Source: Pseudomonas viridiflava (lineage in GTDB: Bacteria > Pseudomonadota > Gammaproteobacteria > Pseudomonadales > Pseudomonadaceae). From it: a stretch of DNA of 64,000 nucleotides. Where the stretch lies: NCBI RefSeq assembly GCF_900583165.1, contig NZ_UTKY01000073.1:1-64000 (forward strand), given 5' to 3'. Shown in pieces: positions 36,271 to 48,200 of the stretch (position 1 is its first letter; each line of letters starts with the position of its first letter). The position numbers and the translations under genes were made by a program. Below the pieces are notes generated by a model. The model did no database searches, was not told the origin of the DNA, and saw only the letters and a program-made list of their open reading frames with translations.

Positions 36271-38268
36271 ATGTCGATTTTTACTCGCTGCTGTCTGGTT
36301 TTGGGGCTCTTGCTGTGCGGCGCTTGTGCACAACAGGCCGCGCCCTTTACCCCTCCTTCCGAGCGACCCAAGGCAGTCAATGAAAAGCCCTGGCCGAAAA
36401 ACCATTTTCTGGGTATCGCTTACCATGACGTCGAAGACCGTGACCCCGACCAGGCGGTGGTGGCGGTGCGCACCGAGCGCTTGATCGAGCAACTGGCCTG
36501 GCTGCACAACAACGGTTATCAGCCCGTTACGGTGGATCAAATCCTGGCCGCTCGCAGTGGTGGCGCAGAGCTGCCGCCCAAGGCGATCCTGCTCAGCTTC
36601 GACGACGGTTATGCGAGCTTTTACACCCGGGTGATGCCGATTCTGCGCAGCTACCAATGGCCGGCCCTGCTGGCGCCGGTCGGTGCATGGATCGATACAC
36701 CGGCCGACCAGCCAGTGGATTTTGCTGGTACGCCGCGCCCCCGCTCAGACTTCCTGACCTGGCAGCAGGTGCGCGAGATTTCTCAGTCCGGCCTGGTGGA
36801 AATCGCCGCCCACACCAACGATAGCCACTTGGGTATCCCGGCCAACCCCCAGGGCAATACCCAGCCTGCTGCCTCGACTCGACGGTTTGACGCCAAGACC
36901 GGCACTTATGAATCCGAAGCCCAGTTCAAGGCGCGGATGACCGCCGACGTCGATGCCATTTCGGAAAAAATCCGCGCGGCCACCGGCTACAAACCCCGCG
37001 TTTGGGTATGGCCGTATGGCTCGGCTGACGGCGCCTCCCTGAGCGTGATCGATAAACACGGCTACAGCATGGCGCTGACCCTGGATGTCGGGCTCGACGG
37101 CGTCAACGACTTGCTTAGCAGCCCACGCTATTTGGTGAACTCAGACCCGGACGGGCACATGTACGCCGATAGCATCGTCGGTGTGCAGCGTGTCGACGCC
37201 ATGCGCGTGATGCATATCGACCTGGATTACGTCTATGACCCTGACCCGGTGCAGCAAGACCTCAACATCGGCAAGCTGGTCCAGCGCGTCGCTGACATGG
37301 GCCCCAATATTGTGTTCCTGCAAGCCTATGCCGACCCCAAGGGTGATGGTCTGGTGCACGAGCTGTATTTCCCTAACCGGCATTTGCCGATGCGCGCCAA
37401 TCTGTTCAACCGCGTAGCCTGGCAATTGAAGACCCGTTCACGGGTAGACGTATACGCCTGGATGCCGGTGCTCAGCTTTGCCCTGGACTCAAAGCTGCCT
37501 CGCGTGACCCGTTGGGACCCGAAAACCGGCACTGTTGCGCCCGATCAAAAGCAGTACCGACGCCTGTCGCCGTTTGACCCTAACGTGCGGCAGCTCATCG
37601 GTGACCTGTACGAAGACCTCGCGCGTACAACCCCCGTCAATGGTGTGCTGTTCCACGACGATGCGATTCTCTCGGACTTCGAAGACGCCAGCCCTGCTGC
37701 ACTGAAGGCCTATGCTGCCGCCGGCCTGCCGGACAACATCGCGGCGTTGCGTGCGGACCCGGCAGTGATGCAGCGCTGGACCCGTTTCAAGAGCCGCTAC
37801 CTGATCGACTTCACCAAGGAGTTGGCCGCCAGGGTGCAGACCCAGCGCGGGCCGCAGGTTAAGACTGCGCGCAATATTTTCGCCGAGCCCATGCTCAACC
37901 CCTCAAGCGAGTCGTGGTACGCACAAAACCTCGACGATTTCCTCCAGGCCTACGACTGGACTGCTCCCATGGCCATGCCGCTGATGGAAGGTCAGGAAGT
38001 GGCAACGTCTAATGCCTGGCTGGAAAAACTGGTGGCCACGGTCAAGGCCCGCCCCGGTGCGATGGAACGAACGGTATTTGAACTGCAGGGCAAGGATTGG
38101 CGCACCCCAGAGGCTCCGGATATCAGCGGTGCCCAGTTGGTGGAGTGGATGAATGTACTCAAACGCCAGGGTGTCAGCAGTTTTGGGTACTACCCGGACA
38201 ACTTTTTGGAAAACTCCCCGGACTTGAAAACAGTGCGTCCGGCCCTTTCCAACCAATGGAGCCCTTGA
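36271..38268 (+). CDS. pgaB: PgaB: poly-N-acetylglucosamine N-deacetylase lipoprotein
   Basis: A 665-residue outer-membrane lipoprotein (lipobox region ending at C19). The N-terminal polysaccharide deacetylase domain (about 45-300) has the metal-binding HD at H52-D53 and the SFDDGY motif with D110-D111. The C-terminal half (about 315-650) is the PgaB glycoside-hydrolase-like domain ([20 protein letters not shown]). It removes part of the acetyl groups in the periplasm, which is needed for export through PgaA. It starts 12 bases after pgaA. Confidence 0.95.
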   Translation: MSIFTRCCLVLGLLLCGACAQQAAPFTPPSERPKAVNEKPWPKNHFLGIAYHDVEDRDPDQAVVAVRTERLIEQLAWLHNNGYQPVTVDQILAARSGGAELPPKAILLSFDDGYASFYTRVMPILRSYQWPALLAPVGAWIDTPADQPVDFAGTPRPRSDFLTWQQVREISQSGLVEIAAHTNDSHLGIPANPQGNTQPAASTRRFDAKTGTYESEAQFKARMTADVDAISEKIRAATGYKPRVWVWPYGSADGASLSVIDKHGYSMALTLDVGLDGVNDLLSSPRYLVNSDPDGHMYADSIVGVQRVDAMRVMHIDLDYVYDPDPVQQDLNIGKLVQRVADMGPNIVFLQAYADPKGDGLVHELYFPNRHLPMRANLFNRVAWQLKTRSRVDVYAWMPVLSFALDSKLPRVTRWDPKTGTVAPDQKQYRRLSPFDPNVRQLIGDLYEDLARTTPVNGVLFHDDAILSDFEDASPAALKAYAAAGLPDNIAALRADPAVMQRWTRFKSRYLIDFTKELAARVQTQRGPQVKTARNIFAEPMLNPSSESWYAQNLDDFLQAYDWTAPMAMPLMEGQEVATSNAWLEKLVATVKARPGAMERTVFELQGKDWRTPEAPDISGAQLVEWMNVLKRQGVSSFGYYPDNFLENSPDLKTVRPALSNQWSP

Positions 38269-38270
38269 CC

Positions 38271-39611
38271 ATGTTTGACAGAATCCTGGCGTTATTCGTG
38301 TTGGCACTGGTATTGGGCGTGCCCCTGGGCCTGATCTTCCTGGTCACCGGGCAGTTCCTGATGGACTTCGTGTTTTTCTACCCGCTGTTCATGTCGGCGT
38401 TGTGGATCTCAGGCGGCTTGTACTTCTGGCTGCACTGGGAGCGCCACTGGCCGTGGCAAGAGGACACCCCGGCGCCGACCCTGGCCGGCAACCCGCTGAT
38501 CTCGATCATCATCCCTTGCTATAACGAGGGTGATAACGCCGCCGACACCATCCACGCAGCGCTGGATCAGCGGTATGCCAATATCGAAGTGATCGCGGTC
38601 AATGACGGTTCCACAGACAACACGGCAGAGGTGCTTGACCTACTGGCCTTGCAGTACCCACGCCTGCGGGTATTGCACCTGGCGCAAAACCAGGGCAAGG
38701 CAGTGGCCTTGCGCATGGGCGCCGTGGCGGCCCGTAGCGAATACCTGGTGTGCATCGACGGTGATGCATTGTTGGATAAAAACGCCGCGGCCTACATGGT
38801 TGCGCCAATGCTCGACAACCCGCGCTTGGGCGCCGTGACCGGCAACCCCCGTATCCGCACGCGTTCGACCTTGATTGGCCGTGTGCAGGTGGGCGAGTTC
38901 TCATCGATCATCGGCTTGATCAAGCGCACGCAGCGGGTGTTTGGACGGATCTTCACGGTGTCCGGTGTGGTGGTGGCGTTCCGTAAAAAGGCCCTGGATC
39001 GGGTTGATTACTGGAGCCCCGACATGATCACCGAAGACATCGATGTGAGCTGGAAGCTGCAGCTCGATCACTGGAGCATTTTCTACGAGCCTCGCGCCTT
39101 GTGCTGGATCCTCATGCCAGAAACCGTCGGTGGCCTGTGGAAGCAACGTCTGCGCTGGGCCCAGGGCGGTGCTGAAGTGCTGTTCAAGAACATCCGTGGC
39201 ATCTGGCAATGGCGCCATCGCTACCTGTGGCCGCTGTTGTTCGAGTACTGCCTGTCCACCGGTTGGGCTTTTACCTTCTTGCTGTCAGTGATCTTCTACG
39301 TGCTCGGCAAGTTCATGGTGTTGCCGCCGGCCATTGCCGTGGACTCCCTGGTCCCACCGGCGTTTACCGGCCTGGTGCTCGCGATGGTGTGCCTGGTGCA
39401 GTTTGCGGTGAGCATCCTGATCGACCGCCGCTACGAGAAAGACCTGTGGAAAACCCTGTTCTGGACCGTGTGGTACCCCATGGTGTTCTGGCTGGTCAGC
39501 CTGTTTACCACGCTGGTCAGTTTTCCCAAGGTGCTGTTCAACCAGCATCAGAAGCGTGCGCGCTGGGTCAGCCCGGATCGCGGGATCAAACCTGTTGAAG
39601 AGGAGGCGTGA
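38271..39611 (+). CDS. pgaC: PgaC: poly-N-acetylglucosamine synthase (GT2)
   Basis: A 446-residue inner-membrane glycosyltransferase of family 2. Two N-terminal membrane helices are followed by the catalytic domain with [18 protein letters not shown], the DGDALLDKN acidic motif, EDIDVSW and QRLRWAQGG (QxxRW), and then further helices from about 325. It polymerises UDP-GlcNAc and moves the chain across the inner membrane with PgaD. The ATG at 38271 lies 2 bases after the pgaB stop. The frame extends further upstream in pgaB but without a ribosome site. Confidence 0.96.
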   Translation: MFDRILALFVLALVLGVPLGLIFLVTGQFLMDFVFFYPLFMSALWISGGLYFWLHWERHWPWQEDTPAPTLAGNPLISIIIPCYNEGDNAADTIHAALDQRYANIEVIAVNDGSTDNTAEVLDLLALQYPRLRVLHLAQNQGKAVALRMGAVAARSEYLVCIDGDALLDKNAAAYMVAPMLDNPRLGAVTGNPRIRTRSTLIGRVQVGEFSSIIGLIKRTQRVFGRIFTVSGVVVAFRKKALDRVDYWSPDMITEDIDVSWKLQLDHWSIFYEPRALCWILMPETVGGLWKQRLRWAQGGAEVLFKNIRGIWQWRHRYLWPLLFEYCLSTGWAFTFLLSVIFYVLGKFMVLPPAIAVDSLVPPAFTGLVLAMVCLVQFAVSILIDRRYEKDLWKTLFWTVWYPMVFWLVSLFTTLVSFPKVLFNQHQKRARWVSPDRGIKPVEEEA

Positions 39612-39613
39612 TC

Positions 39614-40096
39614 ATGAAACTGGTCAGAACTCGCCAGCGTTCCATTATGTGGATCATTGATGTGCTGTTGACCCTGATGGCCTGGGCCGGGTTGGTCTGG
39701 CTGTTGGCCCGTGGGATCAACTCGATGTTGGAAACGCACGGCGGCCCGCGTATCGAGGCGCCGATATTTGCGGCGCTCAATACGTTGCAGGTCTACATGT
39801 GGATCGCATTATTCAATGCGGTGATCCTCGTCAGCTGGGCGCGCTACCAGCAGCGTAAGGGCCGCAAGTTTGCCCAGCGTCGGGCTCAAGCCAACGCGTT
39901 GACTGACCAGACCCTAAGCGAGAGTTTCAGCTTGGGTGAGGGCGATCTTGAGCAACTGCGCCGGCCTGGGGTTTTGGTTATCCACAACGATGAAGAGGGT
40001 GGTGTGGCGGACGTGAAATCCCATGTTTCCCGCGATGTAGAAAAGCCCGGGCTGAGCTTGGTGCCTGGCCAAGACCGCGACAAAGACGCCAGCTAA
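39614..40096 (+). CDS. pgaD: PgaD: poly-N-acetylglucosamine synthase auxiliary subunit
   Basis: A 160-residue membrane protein with two helices (about 14-33 and 60-80) and a hydrophilic cytoplasmic tail. PgaD activates PgaC; in E. coli, cyclic di-GMP binding at the PgaC/PgaD interface stabilises the pair. It starts 2 bases after the pgaC stop, and a perfect aggagg lies 7 bases upstream of the ATG at 39614. The opening LVRTRQRSIMWIIDVLLTL is typical. Confidence 0.92.
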   Translation: MKLVRTRQRSIMWIIDVLLTLMAWAGLVWLLARGINSMLETHGGPRIEAPIFAALNTLQVYMWIALFNAVILVSWARYQQRKGRKFAQRRAQANALTDQTLSESFSLGEGDLEQLRRPGVLVIHNDEEGGVADVKSHVSRDVEKPGLSLVPGQDRDKDAS

Positions 40097-40125
40097 ACAC
40101 AGAGCCGCTGACACACGGCAATCTA

Positions 40126-40159
40126 AATGTGGGAGGGGGAAAGCCCCCCTCCCACATTT
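40126..40159. repeat. REP hairpin after pgaD
   Basis: The arms aaatgtgggaggggg and ccccctcccacattt enclose a 4-base loop. It lies 30 bases after the pgaD stop and may end the operon. Confidence 0.85.
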
Positions 40160-40494
40160 TAGAAGCGCCGTTCGCCGCAATCCCAATTATGGGATCCAAT
40201 TCACAAAACCCCCGCGAACTTTTCTGCCTTTTTCGGTACTAACTTATCTCGGCAACAACTTGATGGCCAACTAATGGCAACTTTCAAGTTATCCGACGAA
40301 TCGCTATCACTATAGGTGCCGCTTGTCGGAATAATACTTCCAGATGCAAGCTTGTTATCTATTTGATAATTTTTAGTTGTTATTTATCAATTGGTTGCAT
40401 TGATAGCTAGTACGAGAGTCCAACTAATCCAGCGTCTTGGGTTGCCGGAAGTTCGATGTTAGTTTGCCGCCCCTTGATTTTCGACGGATCGAAC
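40160..40494. promoter_or_regulatory. AT-rich region upstream of the two-partner secretion genes
   Basis: These 335 bases hold no gene. The stretch from about 40340 to 40420 is strikingly AT-rich compared with all flanking sequence. This is where the promoter of the tpsB-tpsA operon must lie, and AT-rich promoters of surface-exoprotein genes are often silenced by H-NS-like proteins (MvaT in Pseudomonas). I cannot name a specific site. Confidence 0.45.
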
Positions 40495-42216
40495 ATGTCT
40501 CTGTTATCGCCACGGACTCGGTATCTTCTGTGCACTGTGCTGCTCGCTTATTTGAGCCTGAACACTGCCACGGCCGCCCCTACCCCAGGGGACCAGGACC
40601 TGATTCGCGATCGTCAAAATCGTCTTCTTGAAGAGCAGCGTCGGCGTCTCGACGAGCTGCAAGACCTGCCCGGTAAAAACGCCAAGCCCCAGGCCCCGGC
40701 GCTGCCGGAGGACACGCGTTGCTTCCCCATCAAAGACATCGAGCTCAAAGGCGCCGACAGCCTCTCTGCCAATGACCGTGCGCGGTTGCTCAAGCCCTAC
40801 ATCGGCGAGTGCCTGGGCGTTGCGCAGCTCAATCAATTGCTCAAGGTCATCACCGACTACTACATCGACAAAGGTCGCGTGACCAGCCGTGCGTACTTGC
40901 CGCAGCAGGACCTTTCCAGCGGCCATCTCCAGGTGCTGGTGGTCGAGGGCAAGCTCGAAGGCGTGAAAGGCGCCGAGGGTAGCAATATCACCGACCGTGA
41001 GCTGGCCATGGCGTTTCCCGGCAAGGTGGGCGAGGCGTTGAACCTGCGGGAAGTCGAGCAACTGGTAGACCAATTGAGCCGCTTGCCGTCCAAGCAGGCA
41101 CAGATGGAATTGACCCCCGGCAGCCAGGTTGGCGGCAGTGAAGTGCTGGTCAGGAACATCCCGCAAAAGCCCTGGCGCGCCAGCCTGTCGCGCAATAACG
41201 ACGGCCAGAAAAGCACTGGCGAACAGCAGTGGGGCGCGGGCCTGGAGTGGGACAGCCCTCTGGGCCTGGCCGATCAGTTGATTTTGCGCGGCGGCCACGA
41301 CGCTATCAGCGACCACCAGAAGACCTCGAAAAACAGCATGCTCTACTACAACGTGCCGTGGGGCTGGTGGAACTTCAGTTACACCTACAGCGAGAGCGAC
41401 TACCGCACGCCGGGCGACCTCGATGGCTACAAGTACAAGCAAACCGGCGACAGCCAGAGCCACCAGTTGCATGCCGAGCGCGTGATTCATCGCGACGACC
41501 TGAGCAAGACCTCGGTCAGCGTCGGCCTGAGCCACTTGCGCACCAACAACTACTTCAACGATGAGCGCCTGGACATCAGCAGCAACCGCCTGAGTGAGTT
41601 TCAGGTGGGCATCAACCACGGTCGCCGCATCGGTAATGCCTTCGTCAACCTGGACGTCGGCATGCAAAACGGCACCGGTGCCTTCGATGCACAAAGGGAT
41701 GACCAGGAACGCATCCGCGGCCTTCTCACCCCCACACCGCGCTATCGCAAATACACTGCCACCTTGAGCTACCTGCAGCCTTTCACGCTGTGGGGTGAGT
41801 CATTGAGTTTCTCCAGCCTCGCCACCGGGCAGCGCAGTGAGGACGTGCTGTACCCGGCACAACGCATGAGCCTGGGCGGTTCGTATTCGGTGCGCGGTTT
41901 CAAGGATCAGCAGTTGTCTGGCGACAGCGGCGGTTACTGGCGCAACGAAGTGCGCTGGGCCCGGCCAGTGACTGTCGACTGGCTGCGCCCGGCATTTGCC
42001 GAATACGGCGCCAGCGTCGGTTACGACCAGGGCGTGATCCGCAATGACCGCTACAACGACGACCAGCACGGCCGTGTGTCGAGCAACTCCGTAGAGCTGT
42101 TCGCCCGTGGCAAGCACGTCAGCACCAGCGTGACCTTTGCCCATTCCCTGGAGCGACCGGGTGTGGTGACCGAGCGCGAAGCGCCGATCTATTTCAGCCT
42201 GGATTTCTACCTGTAA
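40495..42216 (+). CDS. TpsB/CdiB-like outer-membrane transporter (ShlB/FhaC family)
   Basis: A 573-residue two-partner secretion transporter. A signal peptide (about 1-28) is followed by a helix and linker (about 30-75), two POTRA domains (about 78-150 and 155-235; CFPIKDIELKGAD opens the first) and a 16-strand barrel with the conserved SVRGFKDQQLSGDSGGY plug motif near 465. It exports the large exoprotein encoded next, which starts 30 bases downstream. The ATG at 40495 begins a clean signal peptide; an ATG at 40456 has a better ribosome site (ggaag) and would give 13 more residues. Confidence 0.93.
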   Translation: MSLLSPRTRYLLCTVLLAYLSLNTATAAPTPGDQDLIRDRQNRLLEEQRRRLDELQDLPGKNAKPQAPALPEDTRCFPIKDIELKGADSLSANDRARLLKPYIGECLGVAQLNQLLKVITDYYIDKGRVTSRAYLPQQDLSSGHLQVLVVEGKLEGVKGAEGSNITDRELAMAFPGKVGEALNLREVEQLVDQLSRLPSKQAQMELTPGSQVGGSEVLVRNIPQKPWRASLSRNNDGQKSTGEQQWGAGLEWDSPLGLADQLILRGGHDAISDHQKTSKNSMLYYNVPWGWWNFSYTYSESDYRTPGDLDGYKYKQTGDSQSHQLHAERVIHRDDLSKTSVSVGLSHLRTNNYFNDERLDISSNRLSEFQVGINHGRRIGNAFVNLDVGMQNGTGAFDAQRDDQERIRGLLTPTPRYRKYTATLSYLQPFTLWGESLSFSSLATGQRSEDVLYPAQRMSLGGSYSVRGFKDQQLSGDSGGYWRNEVRWARPVTVDWLRPAFAEYGASVGYDQGVIRNDRYNDDQHGRVSSNSVELFARGKHVSTSVTFAHSLERPGVVTEREAPIYFSLDFYL

Positions 42217-42246
42217 TTCAACGCCCGTTGCCTTGAGAATTTGAAT

Positions 42247-45200
42247 ATGGATGTTCGCCCCTTGAAAAGCCTTGCCCGACGCGGCCTCGCAGTGATCCTG
42301 GCCAATGCGCTGTTCTGGCAGCCACTGTTGGCAAACGCCGAAGGCATCGTGGTCAGCGGCCCAGGCACCACGGTGGGTAAGGCGGGCAATGGCGTGCCAG
42401 TGGTGAACATTGCCAAGCCCAACAGCAGCGGGCTGTCCCACAACCAATTCAAGGACTACAACGTCGGCCCCAACGGCGTAATCCTCAACAACGCTACGGG
42501 CGTGGTGCAGAGCACCCAGTTGGGCGGGATCATCGTCGGCAACTCAAACCTCAAGGGTGGCGCTGCCAAAGTCATCCTCAACGAAGTCAAAGGCGGTAGC
42601 GCCAGCCAGTTGCGCGGCTACACCGAAGTGGCGGGCAAGTCGGCCAAGGTGATCGTCGCCAACCCTTACGGCATCAGCTGTAACGGCTGCGGTTTTATCA
42701 ACACCCCCAACGTCACCCTGACCACCGGCAAACCGGTGATCGACAAGGTCGGTCGCCTGGACCACTACCAAGTGGACGGCGGTGCTGTGACTATCGACGG
42801 CGACGGCTTGAATGCGAGCAACGTCGACCGCTTCGAGATCATCACCCGCTCGGCCAAGATCAACGCGCAGATCAACGCGCGCCAACTGACGGTGATTGCC
42901 GGGCGCAACGACGTCGACGCCCAAAGCCTGAAAACCACCGTGCGTGCCGATGACGGCAGCGAGAAGCCGGAGTTGGCTATCGACTCATCGGCCTTGGGCG
43001 GCATGTACGCCGGTGCGATCAAGCTGGTGGGTACCGAAGCCGGCGTAGGCGTGAAACTCGACGGCAAGCTGGCGGCCAGTGGTGGCGATATCCAACTCGA
43101 CGCCAATGGCCACCTGAGCATGGCTCAAGCCTCAGCAGACGGCGCAGTGGATATCAACGCAGCGAGCCTCGACGCCCGCGGGCCGGTCTATGCCGGCACC
43201 ACCCTCAAGGCTAAGACCAAGGGCGAGTTGAAAAACAGCAAGACCCTTGCCGCCCGTGACCGCATCACCCTGGCCAGCAACGGCCAACTGACCAACAACG
43301 GCATCATCGAGGCGGGGGTCAATCCCGACAACACCCGCAACACCGGCGGCGACGTCATCCTCGACAGCGAGCACCTCACCAACACCGGCTCGGTCATCGC
43401 CAACCGCACCGTCACCGCCACCGTCGCGCAGGGTGTGGATAACCAAGGCGGCACCTTCAGCGCCAGGCAGGCGATGAACATCACCGCCGGCAGTCTCGAC
43501 AACCGCAACAAAGGGCAACTGCTCAGCGACGGCAGCCAAACCCTCAATGTCATCGGCCTGCTGGATAACAGCCAGGGCGGCATCATCGACAGCACCGGTG
43601 CGTTTAGCCTGCACGGCAATCGCCTGGACAACAGCGACGGCAATCTCACCGGCGCCAGCTCTATCACCCTGGACCTGCTCGGTGACCTGATCAACCGCAA
43701 CGGCAAGCTGGCGAGCGCCGGACCGTTGTTGGTGCAGCGTGCGGCCCATGTGGATAACCAGGGCGGCAAGCTCGCCAGCCAAGGTCTGCTGACGCTGTTT
43801 GCCACCAGCATTGATAACCAGAACAGCGGCACCCTGGCCGCCAACGATGGCGTGACCATCACCACCACGGGCGTGCTGCAGAACGGTGCCAACGGGCTGA
43901 TCCACAGTGAAAAAGCCGGCATCAAGATGACCGCCGGCACCCTCGACAATAACGGCGGGCGTATTGCGGCCAAAGCCGGCGATGCGCAGGTAGAGGCCAC
44001 CGATTTCAACAACGGCAGCGGTAACCTGTTTGCCCGTGATCGCATCCTGCTGCGCGGCGTGAATGTGGATAACGGCGGCGAGATCGCCGGTCACCAGATC
44101 GACGTCAACCTCAGCGGCGGCTTGACCAACCGTGGCCTGATCGAAAGCGCCACGACCCTGGATGTCGACACTGCCAGTCTCACCAACAGCGGCCAGATGC
44201 GTGCCCTGGGCAGCACGGGCAAAAGCCGCTACGCCATCGGCGGCCTGCTCAATAACAGCGGCAGCCTGGAAACGGCCAACACCCAGCTGAGCCTTGCCGC
44301 CGACCGCTTCCAGAACACCGGCGGCACCGTGCTGCACGTGGGTAACGGCGTACTCGACCTCAGCGGCATCAGCCTCGACGATGTCGGCGGCAGCCTGGTG
44401 ACCCAAGGCGAGCTGACCCTCGACAAAGCCAACTGGACCAACAGCACCGCCATCCAGGCCGGGCGCCTGACCGTCATCATCGACAACCTGCAACAGACCG
44501 CCAGCGGCAAGCTGCTGGGTACCCGCAGCCTGGTGGGCAAGGGCGAAGATTGGTCCATCGGCGGCACCGTCGCCAGCCAAGGCACCCTCGACCTGTCAGT
44601 GACCCACCTGCTCAATGACCATGGCCTGATCTTCAGCGGCGGCGACATGGGCCTGCGGGTCGAGCGCCTGAAAAACCTCGGTGCCGCGATCTACGCCATG
44701 GGCAACCTGCGCATTGACCGAGACGGCCAGGGCGGGCACGCCGAAAGCATCATCAACAGCTCATCGAGCATCGAGACCGAAGGCAGCCTGGTGATGGCGG
44801 CCAACCGTATCGACAACAGCCGCACCGTGCTCACCACCGCTTCTGGCATCTACAGCGCGTCGATCACGCCCACCCCATGCATCTTTGACGTCACCGGTGG
44901 CGACTGCGACGGTGGCAAGCAGAACCGGCCATTCCTGATCACTCAGCGCGAACACTTTATCGTCAGCGATGCCACCGCGGCGTCCAGCATCACCTCAGGC
45001 GGCAACATGCTGCTGACCGGTGGTGAGTTGCTCAACAGTAGCAGTAGCATCGCAGCCGGTGGCAGCCTCACGGCCCTCGTCGACCAGTTGACCAACGTCG
45101 GCGTCGAGACCCACGACACCCTATACGAGCGCATATTCACCTCCGCTCGCGAGCGCAAGCCCGGCGGCTGGTACAGGGAAGCGGCCGCGTTCACCCAGCT

Positions 45201-48200
45201 TTACTCAGTGGGCGGTGCAAGCTACGACGCCAACAACCTGGGTGGCCTTGAAGGGGCCATGGCCGCCTTCATTGGCAAGATGGAGAGTGAAAAAACCAAC
45301 CTGAGCAAAACCACCCAATTGATGACGTCGGATCAAAGCTACGCAGGCGTGATCCAGGCCGGCGGCGCCGTTAACGTGCAGGCCCAGGCCGGTATCGATA
45401 ACAGCGTGGTGCGCGGTGGCTACACCTACGTTGGCAGCGGCGCCAACACCAACGCGCCAGGTTACTCGACCCAGGTCGTGCTCAACCCGCAACTGCCGCC
45501 GGACGTGGCCCAGCAACAGATCAACCCGCTGGGCCTACCGGGCTTCGACCTGCCTACCGGCGAGAACGGCCTGTTCCACCTCAACGATGGCAAGGGCGTG
45601 AACGGCGTGCCCACCAGCCAGTTTGCGGCCAACCCGCATAAGTACCTGATCGAAACCAACCCGCTGCTCACCAACATGCGTCAGTTTTTGAGCTCGGATT
45701 ACATGCTGACCAAGCTCGGCTTCGACCCTGATGTGGCGCAGCGTCGCCTGGGTGACGGCTTCTACGAGCAACGCTTGATTCAGCAAGCCGTTATCGCCCG
45801 CACCGGCCAACGCTTTATCGACGGCCAGACCAGCGATGCCGAGCTGTTCAAGCACCTGATGGACAACGCCATCGGCAGCAAGGACGCCCTTAACCTCTCG
45901 GTGGGCGTCAGCCTCACGGCTGAACAGGTCGCGGCCCTGACCCACGACATCGTGTGGCTTGAAAACGCCACCGTCGCCGGGCAGCAAGTGCTGGTACCGG
46001 TGCTGTACCTGGCCCAGGCCAACAACCGCCTGGCCCCCAATGGCGCGCTGATTTCCGGCAGCGATGTGAACTTGATCACCGGCAGCCACCTCAACAACGC
46101 CGGCACCCTGCGCGCCAACGGCAGCCTGCTGGCGAACATCGGCGGTAACCTGAGCAACAGTGGCTTGATGCAGGCCGATAATCGCCTCGACCTGTTGACC
46201 GGCAACACCCTGAGCAACCGCGCCGGCGGCGTGATCGCTGGCGGCGACGTCAACCTGGCGGCAGGTGCCGACCTGCTCAACGAGCGCACGATCACCACCC
46301 ATGAAAGCGCGAGCGGCTACCGCACCGAGCGCCGAGACTTTGCCGACAGTGCTGCGCGTATCGAGTCCGCAGGCGCGCTGACCCTGCAAGCCGGAGCCAA
46401 CATCAACAACGTCGGCGGCGTGCTTAAAAGTGGCGGCGACACCACGGCTAAGGCAGTGGGTGACGTGAATATCACGGCCTCGCAAGCCTTGACCAGCGGC
46501 AACGTCGGTACCCGCTCCAACTATGCCACCGTGGCCCAGCAAGGCTCGGTGGTAGACGCAGGCCGCGACTTACACGTGGTCGGCGGGCGCGATATCCGCG
46601 TGGTGGCAAGCCAGGTTGAAGCCAAGCGCGATATCAACCTGATCGCCACCCATAACCTCAGCGTGGGCGCCGGTGCCAATGAGCAGCACTCGGCCTCTAA
46701 CTCAAAGAAAGTCAAAAGCATCGAGGACCACGTGCAGCAAGTGTCCAGCGTGATCAAGGCCGGCGGTAACGCCTCCCTGAGCGCCGGTCAGGATCTGCAG
46801 ATGGTCGCCAGCCAGGTCAACGCCGGTAACGAGGCGTACCTGGTGGCTGGTAACAACCTCAGCCTCGAAACCGCTGAAGACCACGACTACAGCTTCTTCA
46901 GCAAGACCAAGAAAACCTCCCAGGGCAAGAAATTCCGCCTGGATGAAACCGACGCGGTGAATAACGTCGGCAGCCTTGTCAGTGCAGGCACCCACAGCAC
47001 GTTGGTCGCCGGTAAAGACTTGCTGCTGGCCGGCAGCACGGTGACCGCTGAGAAGGGCGCGACCCAATTGGTCGCGGGCCAGGATGTGAGCATCCTGGCG
47101 GTAAGCAATTCCGACAGCGCCCGTCATGAGCGCAAAGAAAGCAAAAGCAGCTGGGGCGGGCTCAAGTCGAGCAAGGTTCAAGACCAGGTCGACGAAAAGC
47201 GCACCACGGCCCTGGGCAGCATGGTCTCCGGCGAAACCGTTACCGTGGCCGCCAAGCGCGATGCCAAAGTCACCGGCTCGGCCTTGGTCAGTACCGGCGA
47301 CCTGGCCGTGCAGGCCGGGCGTGACCTGACCATCGATGCGGCGCAAAACACCTTCGCCCGCACCGACATGCACAAGGAAAAAAACCGCGACCTCACCGGC
47401 GTGTTGACGGGCAACTCGCTCGGCCTGGATGACCTCACCGGCAATCAGAAGCTGTACATCAACAGCTCCAAACACAACGGCACCGCCAATGAAATGACCC
47501 TGACCGGCAGCACCATCGGCTCCAGTGAAGGTAACGTGTCGCTGACGGCGGGGCGTGAGTTGACGGTGGTGGCCAGTGATTTGGTGAGCACCAAAGATAT
47601 GGAGCTCCAGGGCGCCAACGTCACCATTACGTCCGGTATGGAAACCGCCAGCCAGACCAGCAAGGACAGTTCCAAAAGTCTTGCTGTCGGCCGTGTGATC
47701 GCCGGCAGCGTGGTCGATACCGCCACCAGCATCCGCGACGCCGCCGAGGCCGCGCGCAGCTCGGACGATCCGCGCCTTAAAGCGGTGAAAATCGCCCAGG
47801 CAGCGTTGTCGCTCTACAACCTGAATAACCAGGCGGGTGAAGCCGCCAAGCAAAGTACCGGCTTCAAGGACAAGACCGGCGGCTCGGCCGGCAATGGTTC
47901 GCTGATCAAGATCGGTACTGAGCTGGCCAACACCCGCACCAAAAGCAGCAGCGAGTACACCGCGCAGACGGCGCACCAGAGCAGCCTCGACGCCGGTGGG
48001 AACCTGCTGATCGTGGCGGCGGGCGATGCGCCGGGCACCGTGGGTGACTTGAACATCATTGGCAGTTCGTTGAAAGCCGACAGCCTGCTGCTGTCTGCGA
48101 AAAACAACATCCTGATGCAAAGCGCGCAGGACACCACCGACCGCAAGAACGATGGCTCGCGCAACCGCACGGCCATCGGCGCCAGCTTCAATATTGGCGA

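Noticed and set aside
43132..44580. 482-codon minus-strand frame in the exoprotein repeats
   Set aside because: It mirrors the repeat composition of the exoprotein on the other strand.
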